DNA from: Lineus longissimus
Taxonomy: Eukaryota > Nemertea > Pilidiophora > Heteronemertea > Lineidae
Reading direction: 5' to 3'
NCBI RefSeq assembly: GCF_910592395.1
Contig: NC_088322.1
Coordinates: 6,877,431-6,941,430, forward strand
Length of the DNA stretch: 64,000 bases
Part shown: positions 38,742 through 50,775 of the stretch, in pieces
How the letters are laid out: every line of letters begins with the position of its first letter
Position numbering within the stretch: position 1 is the stretch's first letter
Notes under the pieces: model-generated
The model's database searches: none
Told to the model about the DNA's origin: nothing
What the model saw: only the letters and a program-made list of their open reading frames with translations
Position numbers and translations under genes: made by a program

Positions 38742-39699
38742 CCTTGTCAATTGCTTTATCGGGTGACGATTAAACATTATTTTGTTTTCCATCCTTACAA
38801 GCGAAAAAAAACCGCGGTTTTTCTCTAATTTTCGCCCAGAAAGGCAGAAAATACTTAAATTCGGTACAATTGGGATTCCACGGCCAGATTTTTGACGTTA
38901 TTTTATCGATTTTTAACTACACTCTCAGCAATAAAGGTTTTTGAGACGGCTTTTTTCAGCATATACAAATATGCAGCCTGTTTAGTCTTTTTTTGTAAAA
39001 TGAAAAACCGAAAAACCACAGAGTGCGAAAAACTTCTTTTAACGGTTTTTCACTTCGCTAAATGATATTGTGAGTTGTTCTTCATGAACTTCGTTTCCGA
39101 AGGCCATATTTCTGAATGCCTTCTTTCCGTGTCATTGGACATTATAAACCAGAGAGCATGTCACAAGAAGCAACATTACTGTGAAAAGGTTAGAGATCCG
39201 AACCTATAACCTAGTGGTCATGCGTTCGAATCTCCGCCTAACCACAGACGTTTACTCTGCAGAACGACCTGTGACTTTAAAAACTTTTCATTTTAAAGTG
39301 TTCTTTCCCTGTTTTGCCAATCTTCTCCAAAATCCTTTTCTGTGGGCTGGGAAATTGTAGCGGCTGCTTTCCATTTTCGGCAGCCATACACCTCGTCTTT
39401 GACAAATAACGTCACTCTGATCATTGATCAACAATCGCTGAAACAAAGTTGACAATGCGATTCAAGCAGGCACACTTTCGTTTTCGACAGGACGGATTTA
39501 CCGACAAGGATCAACAGCAAGACGTTCATAATTGTCATTCGAGTAGTAACCGTGTCATCACTCGACAATGCCCAATCCCACGAGCAGTGCGTGCAAGTTC
39601 CGCCGACTAATACATGTATCTGTCCGCTCAATACCTACCATGAAAAACATGGCCTCAAGTGAAACCGGAGAGCAAAACTACCAAAAGTCTCCCCACGTT

Positions 39700-40088
39700 T
39701 ATGGCTGGCGCGAGTGGACCAAATTCAGAATTATGCCACGGCATATATAGGAATTGTGGTGCACCATAAATCAATCAATCAAAACATTGGATATCGTGAA
39801 TTGTGCCGCGGCAGAATTCAGAATTATGCCACGCCATAAATAGGAATTGTGCATGCCGCGGCATAATTCACGAGATCCGATGTTTTGATTGGTTGATTTA
39901 TGGTGCACCACAATTCCGATTTACATGTACTTCTAGCCTCCATAAATGACATTTCCGTCCACAATTTCTATTCATGCCGCGGCATAATTCACGAGATCCG
40001 ATGTTTTGATTGGTCGATTTATGGTGCACCACAATTCTGATTCATGCCGTGGCATAATTCTGAATTCTGTCCACTCGCGCCAGCCATA
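39700..40088. mobile_element. TIR element with long inverted arms and 6-bp target duplication
   Basis: The ends read TATGGCTGGCGCGAGTGGA and its complement. The arms continue imperfectly inward for more than 100 bp, including repeated GCCGCGGCATAATTC and GGTGCACCA motifs. CACGTT lies outside both ends (39694-39699, 40089-40094). No coding sequence. A partial relative lies at 53300-53433. Confidence 0.82.
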
Positions 40089-40419
40089 CACGTTCTACTT
40101 TGGCGACGCATTGGAATGCTCTCGACAAGGGGACAATTATCTATATGATTTAGAGACCACGGAGAGAGCAGTATTTCAGAGCTATTCGTCCTACTTCATC
40201 AACAGTCCATCCAGTGAACACCCCGTCGACACCAGTATGATACATGTGCTACATTATGTATCGCTGATGTTGCCTGTTGCTTGGAAAGTTTTACACCAAG
40301 AACTATACAGGGTGTGTGCGAGTGTGAGTGCTTGGGAGAGATCTAGCTAGCTTGGGAGCTATACAGCTCAATTATGAAGGGGTTTAACCAGTGCGTGTTG
40401 TTCTGGAATATCAAACTGG

Positions 40420-41740
40420 CGTTGTTCTTCAAACGTCTCACTCCTTCCTGAAGGAGGGGACCTACAGTTTGGTGATGTTCTTCAAACGCCTCACTCCTTC
40501 CTGAAGGAGGGGACCCACAGTTTGGTGATGTTCTTCAAACGTCTCACTCCTTCCTGAAGAAGGGGACCTACAGTTGGTGATGTTCTTCAAACGTCTCACT
40601 CCTTCCTGAAGGAGGGGACCTACAGTTTGGTGATGTTCTTCAAACGTATCACTCCTTCCTGAAGGAGGGGACCTACAGTTTGGTGATGTTCTTCAAACGC
40701 CTCACTCCTTCCTGAAGGAGGGGACCTACAGTTTGGTGATTTCTTCAAACGCCTCACTCCTTCCTGAAGGAGGGGACCTACAGTTTGGTGATGTTCTTCA
40801 AACGTCTCACTCCTTCCTGAAGGAGGGGACCTACAGTTTGGTGATGTTCTTCAAACGTATCACTCCTTCCTGAAGGAGGGGACCTACAGTTTGGTGATGT
40901 TCTTCAAACGTCTCACTCCTTCCTGAAGGAGGGGACCTACAGTTTGGTGATGTTCTTCAAACGCCTCACTCCTTCCTGAAGGAGGGGACCTACAGTTTGG
41001 TGATGTTCTTCAAATGCCTCACTCCTTCCTCAAGGAGGGGACCTACAGTTTTGTGATGTTCTTCAAACGTCTCACTCCTTCCTGAAGGAGGGGACCTACA
41101 GTTTGGTGATGTTCTTCAAACGTCTCACTCCTTCCTGAAGGAGGGGACCTACAGTTCAAACGCCTCACTCCTTCCTGAAGGAGGGGACCTACAGTTTGGT
41201 GATGTTCTTCAAACGCCTCACTCCTTCCTGAAGGAGGGGACCTACAGTTTGGTGATGTTCTTCAAACGCCTCACTCCTTTCTGAAGGAGGGGACCTACAG
41301 TTTGGTGATGTTCTTTAAACGCCTCACTCCTTCCTGAAGGAGGGGACCTACAGTTTGGTGATGTTCTTCAAACGTCTCACTCCTTCCTGAAGGAGGGGAC
41401 CTACAGTTTGGTGATGTTCTTCAAACGTCTCACTCCTTCCTGAAGGAGGGGACCTACAGTTTGGTGATGTTCTTCAAACGTCTCACTCCTTCCTGAAGGA
41501 GGGGACCTACAGTTTGGTGATGTTCTTCAAACGCCTCACTCCTTCCTGAAGGAGGGGACCTACAGTTGGTGATGTTCTTCAAACGTCTCACTCCTTCCTG
41601 AAGGAGGGGACCTACAGTTTGGTGATGTTCTTCAAACGTCTCACTCCTTCCTGGAGGAGGGGACCCACAGTTTTGGCGTTGTTCTTCAAACGTCTCACTC
41701 CTTCCCGACGGATCCGAGGGGACCCACAGTTTTGGACCCA
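40420..41740. repeat. 53-bp minisatellite, about 25 copies
   Basis: Head-to-tail units of about 53 bp contain the palindrome CTCCTTCCTGAAGGAG followed by GGGACCTACAGTTTGGTGAT and GTTCTTCAAACG. Most units differ only at one or two sites (GTCTC, GCCTC or GTATC). One unit near 41155 lacks about 15 bp. Homogeneity suggests recent amplification or ongoing conversion. Confidence 0.95.
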
Positions 41741-42791
41741 CAAAACACTATCGGCTCTGAGACCTGTTACTCATTCTCAAATATGCGATAAGAAGCTGAC
41801 TAACAGAAAGGACAATTGATATTAACTACTAAATTTTGTAGTAAGTGATTAAAATACAAGAGGTTTATTTACGGTATACTGTACATGTACATGTATGAAA
41901 AAGTCCTGAAATATCCTTGCGTGCGCTAGATTGTGGCTGCCTTAGTCATGTTGGTTCTCCAATGTTTGCGATTGTAAAGCACTCGAGACAATACAGACAA
42001 CACTTTTGGGATAATACAGTGAAAAGTGCTGTATAAGTACATTTACAATAACTGATATCATTGTGATACTTCTTTTAAATGCCTTCTTCGTTGGAATCGC
42101 ATAAATCCTAAGTTACGACTAGTCGTGAGAATAGCCACTTTGAATATTATAATACTGTAATTGTAAAGTTACAACGAAAGTTCTTGCATAACAACTGCAC
42201 TACGGCAATATTTTTTTCTATTTATCTGAGTCAAGATATGACAATGAACAGGGGCCTTTAAGCAAGGCATTGTTGAAACTTGACTTTTCCACCCACTTGT
42301 GCACGTGTGAATAAGCAGCCAAATGGCAGGTTTCCGCAGGACCGTCTCGAAACTTATGATTTTAGGGATTATCCATAAATATCATTGTCTCAAAATCCGA
42401 ACCATAAGGATTAGGTTTGACCCTCTCCATCTCCCCTATATAATGCTCAACCACAAAACAATGACCACCTCTACACCAATCAACTGATTTTTATTACAAC
42501 CATCGGTATCGGGTGCCATTTTCAAGAGGCCTCTTGAGGTGCAATATATTCCATGTATTATAATTGGCTATTTATACTCCATGAACAGTGTTATTTGGCT
42601 CAAGATCTGTAAGCCACACCAGTGGGTATTTCTGATGTCTTTGTTAGTCAATGTGCAAAGGTGGTATGGGAAGCGGCTCTTTGCAGATTGTGCATGACAA
42701 GTCACAATAAAGGTGGGACCAGGGCCTACTAAGTCCTACTGGTACCCTTTTGTGGACCTCCGAAATGTATGGTCCTACTATTATATTACAG

Positions 42792-43504
42792 AAAGGATAT
42801 GCTACCGGTGTTCACGAGGACATCCCATATTATAAGCTCCGCATACAGGTTGTCAAATGCAATCATGTATCAAACATTTAAACAATACAGAACCTCTGGC
42901 CTCAGAAGATTGAAAATAGGTGGCAAGAATGTTAAATACTTTTACAAAACCAATCAGAGAACATGGTATTTACCCCTTAACCCCTCTCCCCAATGTGAGG
43001 TTGTCCAGACGTTGATATTTGATTGATCAATGGTTTACCTGAAAACTCATTCATTACACTGTACCTTTATTCGAAAAGACAGTAAAAGAATGAAAAATTA
43101 GGCCAAGGTGCAATCTGGAATTGAGTTTTAAAACAATAGACTGTGTATGGGGCTAGGCCTAAATTCTTTTCCCCACGTTTTTCTAACATTGTTTACTAAT
43201 TGTGATTCAAATTATAGACAATCCGTTAATTTTCTTTGTTCGGCATAGTACAATCCCACTGACATGAGTCTTGCATTCGTTTTTAGTCACATTTTCTAAT
43301 GTGTCAACGATACAGGCTTTCTGGAATAAACCGTTTTCAATCGGCATGAATAAATCGGCCTCTAAAGCAGTGAATGTTTTCTTTCTCACTCCTTACGCAA
43401 TATTCAAAATTTTGAAAGATCGGAAGGCGAAATATATTGAAAACCACTGGTCACGAGTTTGCGATGATGGATTTCTTCTTTATAAACGTTACTACTCTAC
43501 TTAG
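42792..43504 (+). CDS. Possible alternative 3' exons of the PAN-ZP-like gene
   Basis: Two open frames follow good acceptors. One starts at 42792 after TATATTACAG and reaches a stop at 43026. The other starts near 43285 after GTTTTTAG and stops at 43504. The first fits the phase of an alternative donor inside exon 5 of the PAN-ZP-like gene (TATAG|GTGTAA at 38575/38576), so it could replace that gene's last exon. A donor-like GTGAGG near 43004 would link the first to the second in matching phase. Both are basic and lack a recognisable domain. The sequence shows only open frames and splice-like sites, and chance is a real alternative. Confidence 0.22.
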
Positions 43505-44182
43505 AAGGTTGTGGTAGTTGTGAAGATTGTGGATTTTCATGAACTTGTGTTCCGTGATGCATTTGTCTATTATTGTGCCATCCCAGAAGGATATGAGCCC
43601 AGCCTGGTTTAAAACATTTCTGTCACATGATGTTTTACAGCTGTTCCATCGCCACAGGGGAGTTGCGAACTGAAAAGAGAAAGAGTCACTTTTCTAAACG
43701 AGTGAAATATGCACTTCCTTCCACGAGACGGGGAGGGGGTCTATCTGCACCATTTCCCTTCTCCTAAAGATGAACTGACATCTTCAACGTTTTGTTATTT
43801 GATATCATAATAATGATAAAAATGTCAATCCGAAATTCGCATACAGGGTGGCCCAAAAAACGGACGACCACATTTCCAACAGCCAGAGACGCAAACAAGT
43901 ACAGTACTAGCAGATGGAAAATCTTCCTCGAAACAACATGAAACCAAGACATCGCGATTCGGTCCAGTAGACCTGAGGAGATATTTTTGTGAAGCACAGT
44001 TGCAGTAGTTGTTCAATTCAGCACAAACAAAGTGCCACGAAAATGTAAAACAAGCGTCCCCCCCCCCCCCCCCCCCCCCCAAACAAAATCCCACCCCTCT
44101 CTAATGGTTACTGTTCATGACGACGCTACCACGCGACTGCACTCCGTAGGAACTAACTTGCTCCCACCTTCTCCCACTCACA
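43505..44182. other. Spacer with a mariner-like end and poly(C) tract
   Basis: TACAGGGTGGCCCAAAAAAC at 43843 is a single mariner-type terminus. A run of about 23 C follows at 44058-44080. No gene. Confidence 0.45.
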
Positions 44183-45854
44183 GGCCAGAGCCCTCTATTA
44201 AAGATACTGTATACATTACGTGTTCATTGCCCGTGTGATGCTGTACATAGGTTTGTAAAAAGATACACCAAGGGCCATTCAATCTGCACCAAATTTTATG
44301 TTTGTTAAGAACCCTTTACCGATGCCATGATAAAAATTCACAACATTCCAATACCAATTGCCCAAGAAAGAATCATTTCTGTACATCAAATCGTCACTCG
44401 TGCATTGATATATATATGGGCCTATTGAAACGCAAGTTTAAAACTGGCCAGTAAGACCATTTGTCTTGAATAAATTATCATAAAGTATATTCCTGTGATG
44501 ATCTGACTCTGCAGATTCAGAATCAACCACAGATTGAGGATTAATTCCACACTCATCCATACAAGCCATGTAAATGTATTTACCACAGCTTGACATTTTA
44601 CTCTATTGGACTATGCCGCACTTTTGGTTGCGGATGATTACATATATCTCTGTAAATGAATAGGATGATGTTAATGGGATGCCCAGGGAGTCTACCATGC
44701 GGCTGGTACATGTACTTAACTGTTACTAATTTGGTTTTCTATGTGGTTTATTCTCGGTATCACCTCCCGCATATCGATTTGCTCTAGGACTTCCTTCAAA
44801 AAGTTGTACTGTCCGTGTTGAATGGCCATACTCCTGAAAAGATAGTTATGCATACCGTAAAGCAATGCTTGAAATGATTTACCAGTACATGGCCTATGAA
44901 GTCTGGCTATACGATCAAGACTTACATGATGTCCCTGCTTTTAGTGGCGGGTATGACCAGAACTCATCTGTAAATGAATTATGAGCTGTAAGACACGGAT
45001 ATAAAAATGACACAAGGCTGCCCGAAATCCTACAGTCCTACATAACAATGACCTCATGTAGGATTCATGTTGCCTGTGCCTTATTCAGGGTACAAAATCC
45101 GCCTATACAATACAGAACCATAGCGGACAGTTATTGCAGTGCATGAAAATAACCAACTGCGGTAACCATAGTGGACAGCGACTTGCTGACACTGTCCGAA
45201 TCTCCCACACTGGTGATTACGAAAGGATTTAGGATCGGGGAACCCACCTAACGTTACGTAACAAGGTGCAGAAAAAATCATGGATTAGGAATGCGATATC
45301 TGGACATCCAACCCCCATCCTGACAGTGGTTTTCAATATATGCATTCCGCCTGTCGATATTTTGTGTGACGTAGGAATAAAAAAAGCCTAGTGATGGCCA
45401 GAGTCCTCTATTAAAACATGTGTACATTACGTGTACATTGTTGTGCATAAGTTTTGGTAAAAAAAGTACTCATTGGACCAATCAATCTGCACAAAATTTT
45501 ATATGTGTCAAGAAGAACCCTTTGCCAATAGCATAATACAGTTTAAAAACATTCCAATACCGATTGCCTGAGAAAAAGAGATTTCCGTACACCATATCCA
45601 TCAAAACGTCACTGGCGCATTGATATGGCCCTGTCAAAGTACAAGTTCTAAACTGACCAGTGAGACCACATTTTCTTAAATATATTATCAAAAAGCATAT
45701 TTCTGTGATGGCCTGACTCTGTAGATTAAGAATCAACCACAGATTGAGAATTAATTCCACTTTGGTCCATCCCAGCCATGTATTTACCACAACTTGACAT
45801 TTTGATAAGCTCTATTGTACCACACTTCCGGTCGTGGATGAATATATGTCTCTG
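44183..45854 (+). repeat. Direct duplication, two copies of about 460 bp
   Basis: 44183-44655 and 45396-45854 are alike throughout (roughly 80 percent by eye). Shared blocks include GGCCAGAGNCCTCTATTAAA, AAGAACCCTTTNCC, TGTATTTACCACA and CTTGACATTTT. The 740 bp between them show no gene. Confidence 0.8.
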
Positions 45855-46610
45855 CCCTGATCTCAGAATAAAGACTAGCATATGCTTTTACTTCAATTCT
45901 GTTCAGAAAGGCCTGGTGTAAAATGTACATGTAGTTTTAGATAAATGCATTTGCTAGTTTTTATTCATATTACCCACTAATCCCAGGATACATATAGATC
46001 GCTGGTTTTTTGCCGTAACTGCAGCGTGGCAATTATTGATGATATCGTTCTATCCCTGCTTGAATTGGTCGCCATTGGAGACCAAAGGCATTTCCATTAT
46101 GATGAGATTTTCAATGAACACACTGACACCACGGATGTAGAGCATCGCACTACATCTATGCTGACACCGATATAATTGTCAATTGACACAATTGCGGCGT
46201 CGTTGCATCTGTGCACTTAACCAAATAAGGCCGAATGTCTCAGGGGCGAAGAAGCTGCTTTCCTTAGGATGAAAAATAGAGTAGATTCGTTTTGTACTTT
46301 CACCCCGAAGTAAGTAGGAACTTTTCCGGATCAGAATCCAAGACTGAATCTTAGTATACAATACAAGAACGATTTGAAGTGTGGACAATTTGGGCACTAA
46401 AAGTACTTTCGATGCTAAAATGGACTGTAAAACGAATACTGATATACACCCTGGTGATTACTAAAGACGGGTACATTCTCGTCACAAATTGACAGGGACA
46501 CTGTATCGTAAATTGCCACATTTGCAGGTTTTTTGTTCGGCCAATTTCTTACCCAATAGACGAACGAGTCACAATGTAAATGTGCTGGCCTTAACCGGCC
46601 TGGGGAAATA

Positions 46611-47265
46611 GGGTTGGTTCAATACCTGGCACGCTGGCACTGGCACGCTGGCACTGGCACACTGGCACTGGCACGCTGGCACTGGCCAAATGATGCATCC
46701 CAAAACGGTCTACAGTTCTCTGAAATGCATATGAATTCAAACTGTTTGTAGGCTTGTAGCTTGGCCTATGCCTTGACCTACTTACTGCATACTGCATACT
46801 GTATGTGGGCAATGTTATTGACATGATAGAACAGACTAGGAGTGAGAGGTGCCTTTTGCGAAAATGATTGGTTGCCAAAACAATGGCCTGATTGGTTGGC
46901 TAGTCTTGTGACGTCAAACTGTTTTCACACCGAGGGGTTTTCCTGTTTTTCATCATGGCTTAAGCTTAAATGCGTTTGGGCTGGAATTCCTTGCTTTTTT
47001 CGAGCTCACACATAGGCTCGATGTACAGCGTAGCGGATCGAGGCTGAATAAATGCCAGCATTAGGTGTAGGCTGCAGCCCACTGGCTGTGGTGAGGCTAT
47101 TATGTATTATTTTTATGCTTTGATTTTTAAACTTTGACTTGATTCAACTAAGTGCTGTCCATCAGACTTATTTTGAAACATTTATTTGAGTCCCTGAAAG
47201 TGAAACACTGTATTTGCATTTTCTAGAGCCAGTGCCAGTACCAGTGCCATGTATTGAACCAACCC
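46611..47265. mobile_element. Foldback-type element with tandem arms and 9-bp target duplication
   Basis: The terminal inverted repeats read GGGTTGGTTCAATACCTGGC at the left and, inverted, GGGTTGGTTCAATACATGGC at the right. GGGGAAATA lies directly outside both ends (46602-46610, 47266-47274). Just inside the left end is a tandem array of about 14 bp units (CTGGCACGCTGGCA). The right end holds a shorter related array (CCAGTGCCAGTACCAG). There is no transposase. The 9-bp duplication and subterminal arrays match the element at 19420, though the sequence family differs. Confidence 0.82.
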
Positions 47266-47442
47266 GGGGAAATACGGATTTTTCTTTCTATACACATCAT
47301 GTATACATGGACTTCCACGTTGGAGATTGAATAAGCGAGACTTCGGAGCTCATACCAATAGTATTGAAGCTAGCATGTACGGTTATATACTAGTATGTGG
47401 GAATTAAAATATCTTAGAGAAGTCATTGAACAGAATACTTAC

Positions 47443-47621
47443 GACATAAGCTTCTCCCAAACTTTCTCAAATGTATCGCATTTTGATATATCGAAACGTG
47501 TAACTTTCCTTTTGTTCTTCACCACTTCTTTAAGCTCCTCTAACTTCTCCGGGTCGAGTTCTCCCTTGATATACGTCATAAGCTCTGCGTGGAGGTCCAG
47601 AATCAGCGAGGTCTCAGCCAT
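47443..47621 (-). CDS. First coding exon of a gene with a death-fold (DED-like) start
   Basis: ATG at 47621 opens a 59-codon exon that ends at a strong donor (C|GTAAGT, 47443/47442), phase 2. The protein reads SLILDLHAELMTYIKGELDP, then LEELKEVVKN, then SKCDTFEKVWEKLM. This helix spacing and the late C..F..LWEKL pattern resemble a death-effector or CARD fold. An in-frame TGA about 30 bases upstream of the ATG (near 47650) supports the start. I could not find the next exon in the 43.5-47.4 kb minus strand, where a foldback element sits in the expected intron. It may instead be an unrelated helical protein. Confidence 0.42.
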
Positions 47622-48707
47622 TTTTCTCCTCGGGATCGGTACCAGACTACCTCAGCAGAAAACGAAACTGAAGAGAAAAGGCAAGACACCAATGAACGTG
47701 TAACACCAACGTTTTTCATGAATTTCATGCCATATATACACTCAAGGACCAGTCAACCTCAAGCCAGCCATTTCCCCGGTTTTCCCGAGGATTCTTCCCT
47801 TTTTTTACTGAACGATACACATTACCTGTTTGATTCTGACGCTGTTCAAAGCGTAATTCTGCTGATCAATACGAGCGGGGATTCCCACTTGGTTTTCATG
47901 TGGGGAATCCCCACTTGGTTTTTATGTGGGGAATCCCCTTGCGAAATAAAAATGAATGGTTAGTCTATACCATTAGGCCCCACGTGGTGGCGCGAAATCG
48001 GAAAATAATTCCTCACTATTTTATTTTGGTTATCAACGGCAGGATTTATTCCCTAAAGCATGATATATGATTTCTACCACTGTTGGCGTCCATTGTACAT
48101 GTGCATTGCGGAATGCTACGAACTACTCAATGCCCTAAATTTAACTAAATATTCGAGTCTGCTGAGGTGTAACGGTAGGCCTACCATGCATGGATTAATG
48201 TACATGTATATATATAGTTGATATCATCATTGTGAGTATTTACAGTTGTTTTATTCAGTCGTCAATTAAAACTGTCGGAGGGCCACCTACCTTCAAATCA
48301 TGATCGGCTGCACGATCGACCTGGATCACACGGCATTTTTTTCCACATGCAACAAAAATAGTGTGTTTATAAAAACACAAAAAGACAAAAACAAAATGAA
48401 GAGGAGATATTTTAACCAAGGATTGATCTAAACGTTGAAAGACTTTTTGGAATTTTCGAAATACAAAGGTACACAGCGTCTGGTAGTTAAGTGGGTCAGC
48501 ACATTCAGATTATCCAATGGCGGCCAATTCAAGACAAGTGACAGTATAGGACCTCGTCATCACGCTTCTATCACTGCGCCAGAGCATGGCCAGGATTGTG
48601 TTATTGTACAATCTCCGCCTTTCAACAGTACTGAACAGGGTAATTTACCAAAACTGCAAATGCGCCTGACGCCCCCCCCCCCCCCCCCCCGCCCGCCTAA
48701 TCGACCT

Positions 48708-49151
48708 GAGACAAGACCACTAATGAATATTCATAGGTTGGAGGGTCCAGGCCTATCTATTAGACGAGTGCATGGTTTTTACTCTCAAGTACATATTTGG
48801 AGAGGTATTGAAAAAATATTTGTTGTGGCAAGTCTACAGATATAAAGAAATTATTTGATGAAAAAATTAATTTCGAATTTTGCTAATTTGGTAATAGGGG
48901 GCGTGTTTTGAGTTTTTTCTGCCAGTTGGCTGAAAAGAGTGGAAATATCAAAGTCTGTCTAATTTGTCGATTAAAAAAAAATTTCCGTGGTCAATCACCA
49001 TTTTATTTTTCACCATTTACTTGCCCGACTGTCCGGAATAACATAATCTAAATTTCAGATTCACAACACCACGCGTTCTTTGATGCGTCGCGGTCAAACA
49101 TTGACAATTTAACTGCTAAAAGGCTTAAAAAATCAATTGTGGTCTTGTCTC
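48708..49151 (+). mobile_element. 444-bp TIR element (MITE), copy 1
   Basis: The ends are GAGACAAGACCAC and its complement GTGGTCTTGTCTC. There is no coding potential. Outside the left end is ACCT and outside the right end TATT, so this copy has no target duplication of its own. It is identical base for base, as far as I can read, to copy 2. Confidence 0.88.
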
Positions 49152-49700
49152 TATTTACAATACATTTTGGGTCAATATAGTGAAAAATTTGAATGTGCTC
49201 AAATCACTCTAATTCATTTAGAATATTGTATTGCTGATGATTTAAGGTCAAAACAAGCTAAAATAATGAGAAAAAAACTTAATTTGACCCAAATAAGAGT
49301 CAACCTAACCCCGGTCTAAGTTCGGTTTCATTTTTACAAGTCTTGTTGTGTTGCCATTCATTTTGTAATTTCTTTGAAACTACTTAGGCCTTGATTCTGA
49401 AAGTTGTTCCCTAAGCAGCAAAGATATTCCTAAATCACATCCTAAAGTTTCAGCTCCATAGCTTGCTTATTCTAGCCAGGGCAGGTCTTTGAATTTGGTG
49501 CTGTTGGGTGCAAAATCATGACTTTTTGTCGATTTTGTCCTCTTTCGTCGCTTTGGCACAGTTGTACCACTCTTTGAAATGTCTCTCATTTCTCCAAAAA
49601 TGTCCAGATATGACTTTCCTTTGTTGGAGAGTTGTGGGATGTCATGTACATTAGTTTGAAAAAAATCGCAAAATGTTAACCCCTGAAATGTACCTTCATT

Positions 49701-50144
49701 GAGACAAGACCACTAATGAATATTCATAGGTTGGAGGGTCCAGGCCTATCTATTAGACGAGTGCATGGTTTTTACTCTCAAGTACATATTTGGAGAGGTA
49801 TTGAAAAAATATTTGTTGTGGCAAGTCTACAGATATAAAGAAATTATTTGATGAAAAAATTAATTTCGAATTTTGCTAATTTGGTAATAGGGGGCGTGTT
49901 TTGAGTTTTTTCTGCCAGTTGGCTGAAAAGAGTGGAAATATCAAAGTCTGTCTAATTTGTCGATTAAAAAAAAATTTCCGTGGTCAATCACCATTTTATT
50001 TTTCACCATTTACTTGCCCGACTGTCCGGAATAACATAATCTAAATTTCAGATTCACAACACCACGCGTTCTTTGATGCGTCGCGGTCAAACATTGACAA
50101 TTTAACTGCTAAAAGGCTTAAAAAATCAATTGTGGTCTTGTCTC
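49701..50144 (+). mobile_element. 444-bp TIR element (MITE), copy 2
   Basis: Same orientation and sequence as copy 1. The left flank is CATT and the right flank ACCT. The ACCT matches the left flank of copy 1, so the pair plus the 549 bp between them is bounded by one 4-bp duplication. Confidence 0.88.
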
Positions 50145-50331
50145 ACCTAATCACACCCCATGACATCTGTAGAGCATCCTTGTACCTAAAAAGCGTGATG
50201 GGATGTCTTATCGGAGGACAGAGCGTGACCCGCGCGTGGCGAATAGACCCCCTTATCTCGCTCAAACCCACGCAATAAACACCCGGGAATACCGCAAATG
50301 CAACACGCCACACGCTAAAGGCCTTCAAGTA

Positions 50332-50775
50332 GAGACAAGACCACAATTGATTTTTTAAGCCTTTTAGCAGTTAAATTGTCAATGTTTGACCGCGACGCAT
50401 CATATACTGCGTGGGGTTGTGAATCTGAAATTTAGATTATGTTATTCCGGACAGTCGGGCAAGTAAATGGTGAAAAATAAACTGGTAGTTGACCACGGAA
50501 ATTTTTTGATAATCGACAAATTAGACAGACGTTGATATTTCCACTCTTTTCAGCCAACTGGCAGAAAAAACTCAAAACACGCCCCCTATTACCCAATTAG
50601 CAAAATTCGAAATTAATTTTTTCATCAAATAATTTCTTTATATCTGTAGACTTGCCACAGCAAATATTTTTTCAATACCTCTCCAAATATGTACTCGAGA
50701 GTTAAAAACATGCACTCGTCTAATTGATAGGCCTCGACCCTCCAACCTATGAATATTCATTAGTGGTCTTGTCTC
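50332..50775 (-). mobile_element. 444-bp TIR element (MITE), copy 3
   Basis: Opposite orientation to copies 1 and 2, with several base differences. AGTA lies directly outside both ends, a clear 4-bp target duplication. Confidence 0.9.

Noticed and set aside
39190-39250. tRNA-like stretch (CCTAGTGGTCATGCGTTCGA)
   Set aside because: A-box and B-box are too close and the arms do not pair, so no tRNA gene is called. A worn SINE head is possible.
40420-41740. CRISPR-like array
   Set aside because: The units are contiguous with no unique spacers, and the genome is eukaryotic, so it is a minisatellite.
41454-41819. Open frames across the 53-bp array
   Set aside because: A 53-bp unit shifts frame in every copy, so the frames are accidental.
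48435-48845. 136-codon plus frame
   Set aside because: The middle is a poly(C)-coded proline run and the end runs into MITE copy 1.
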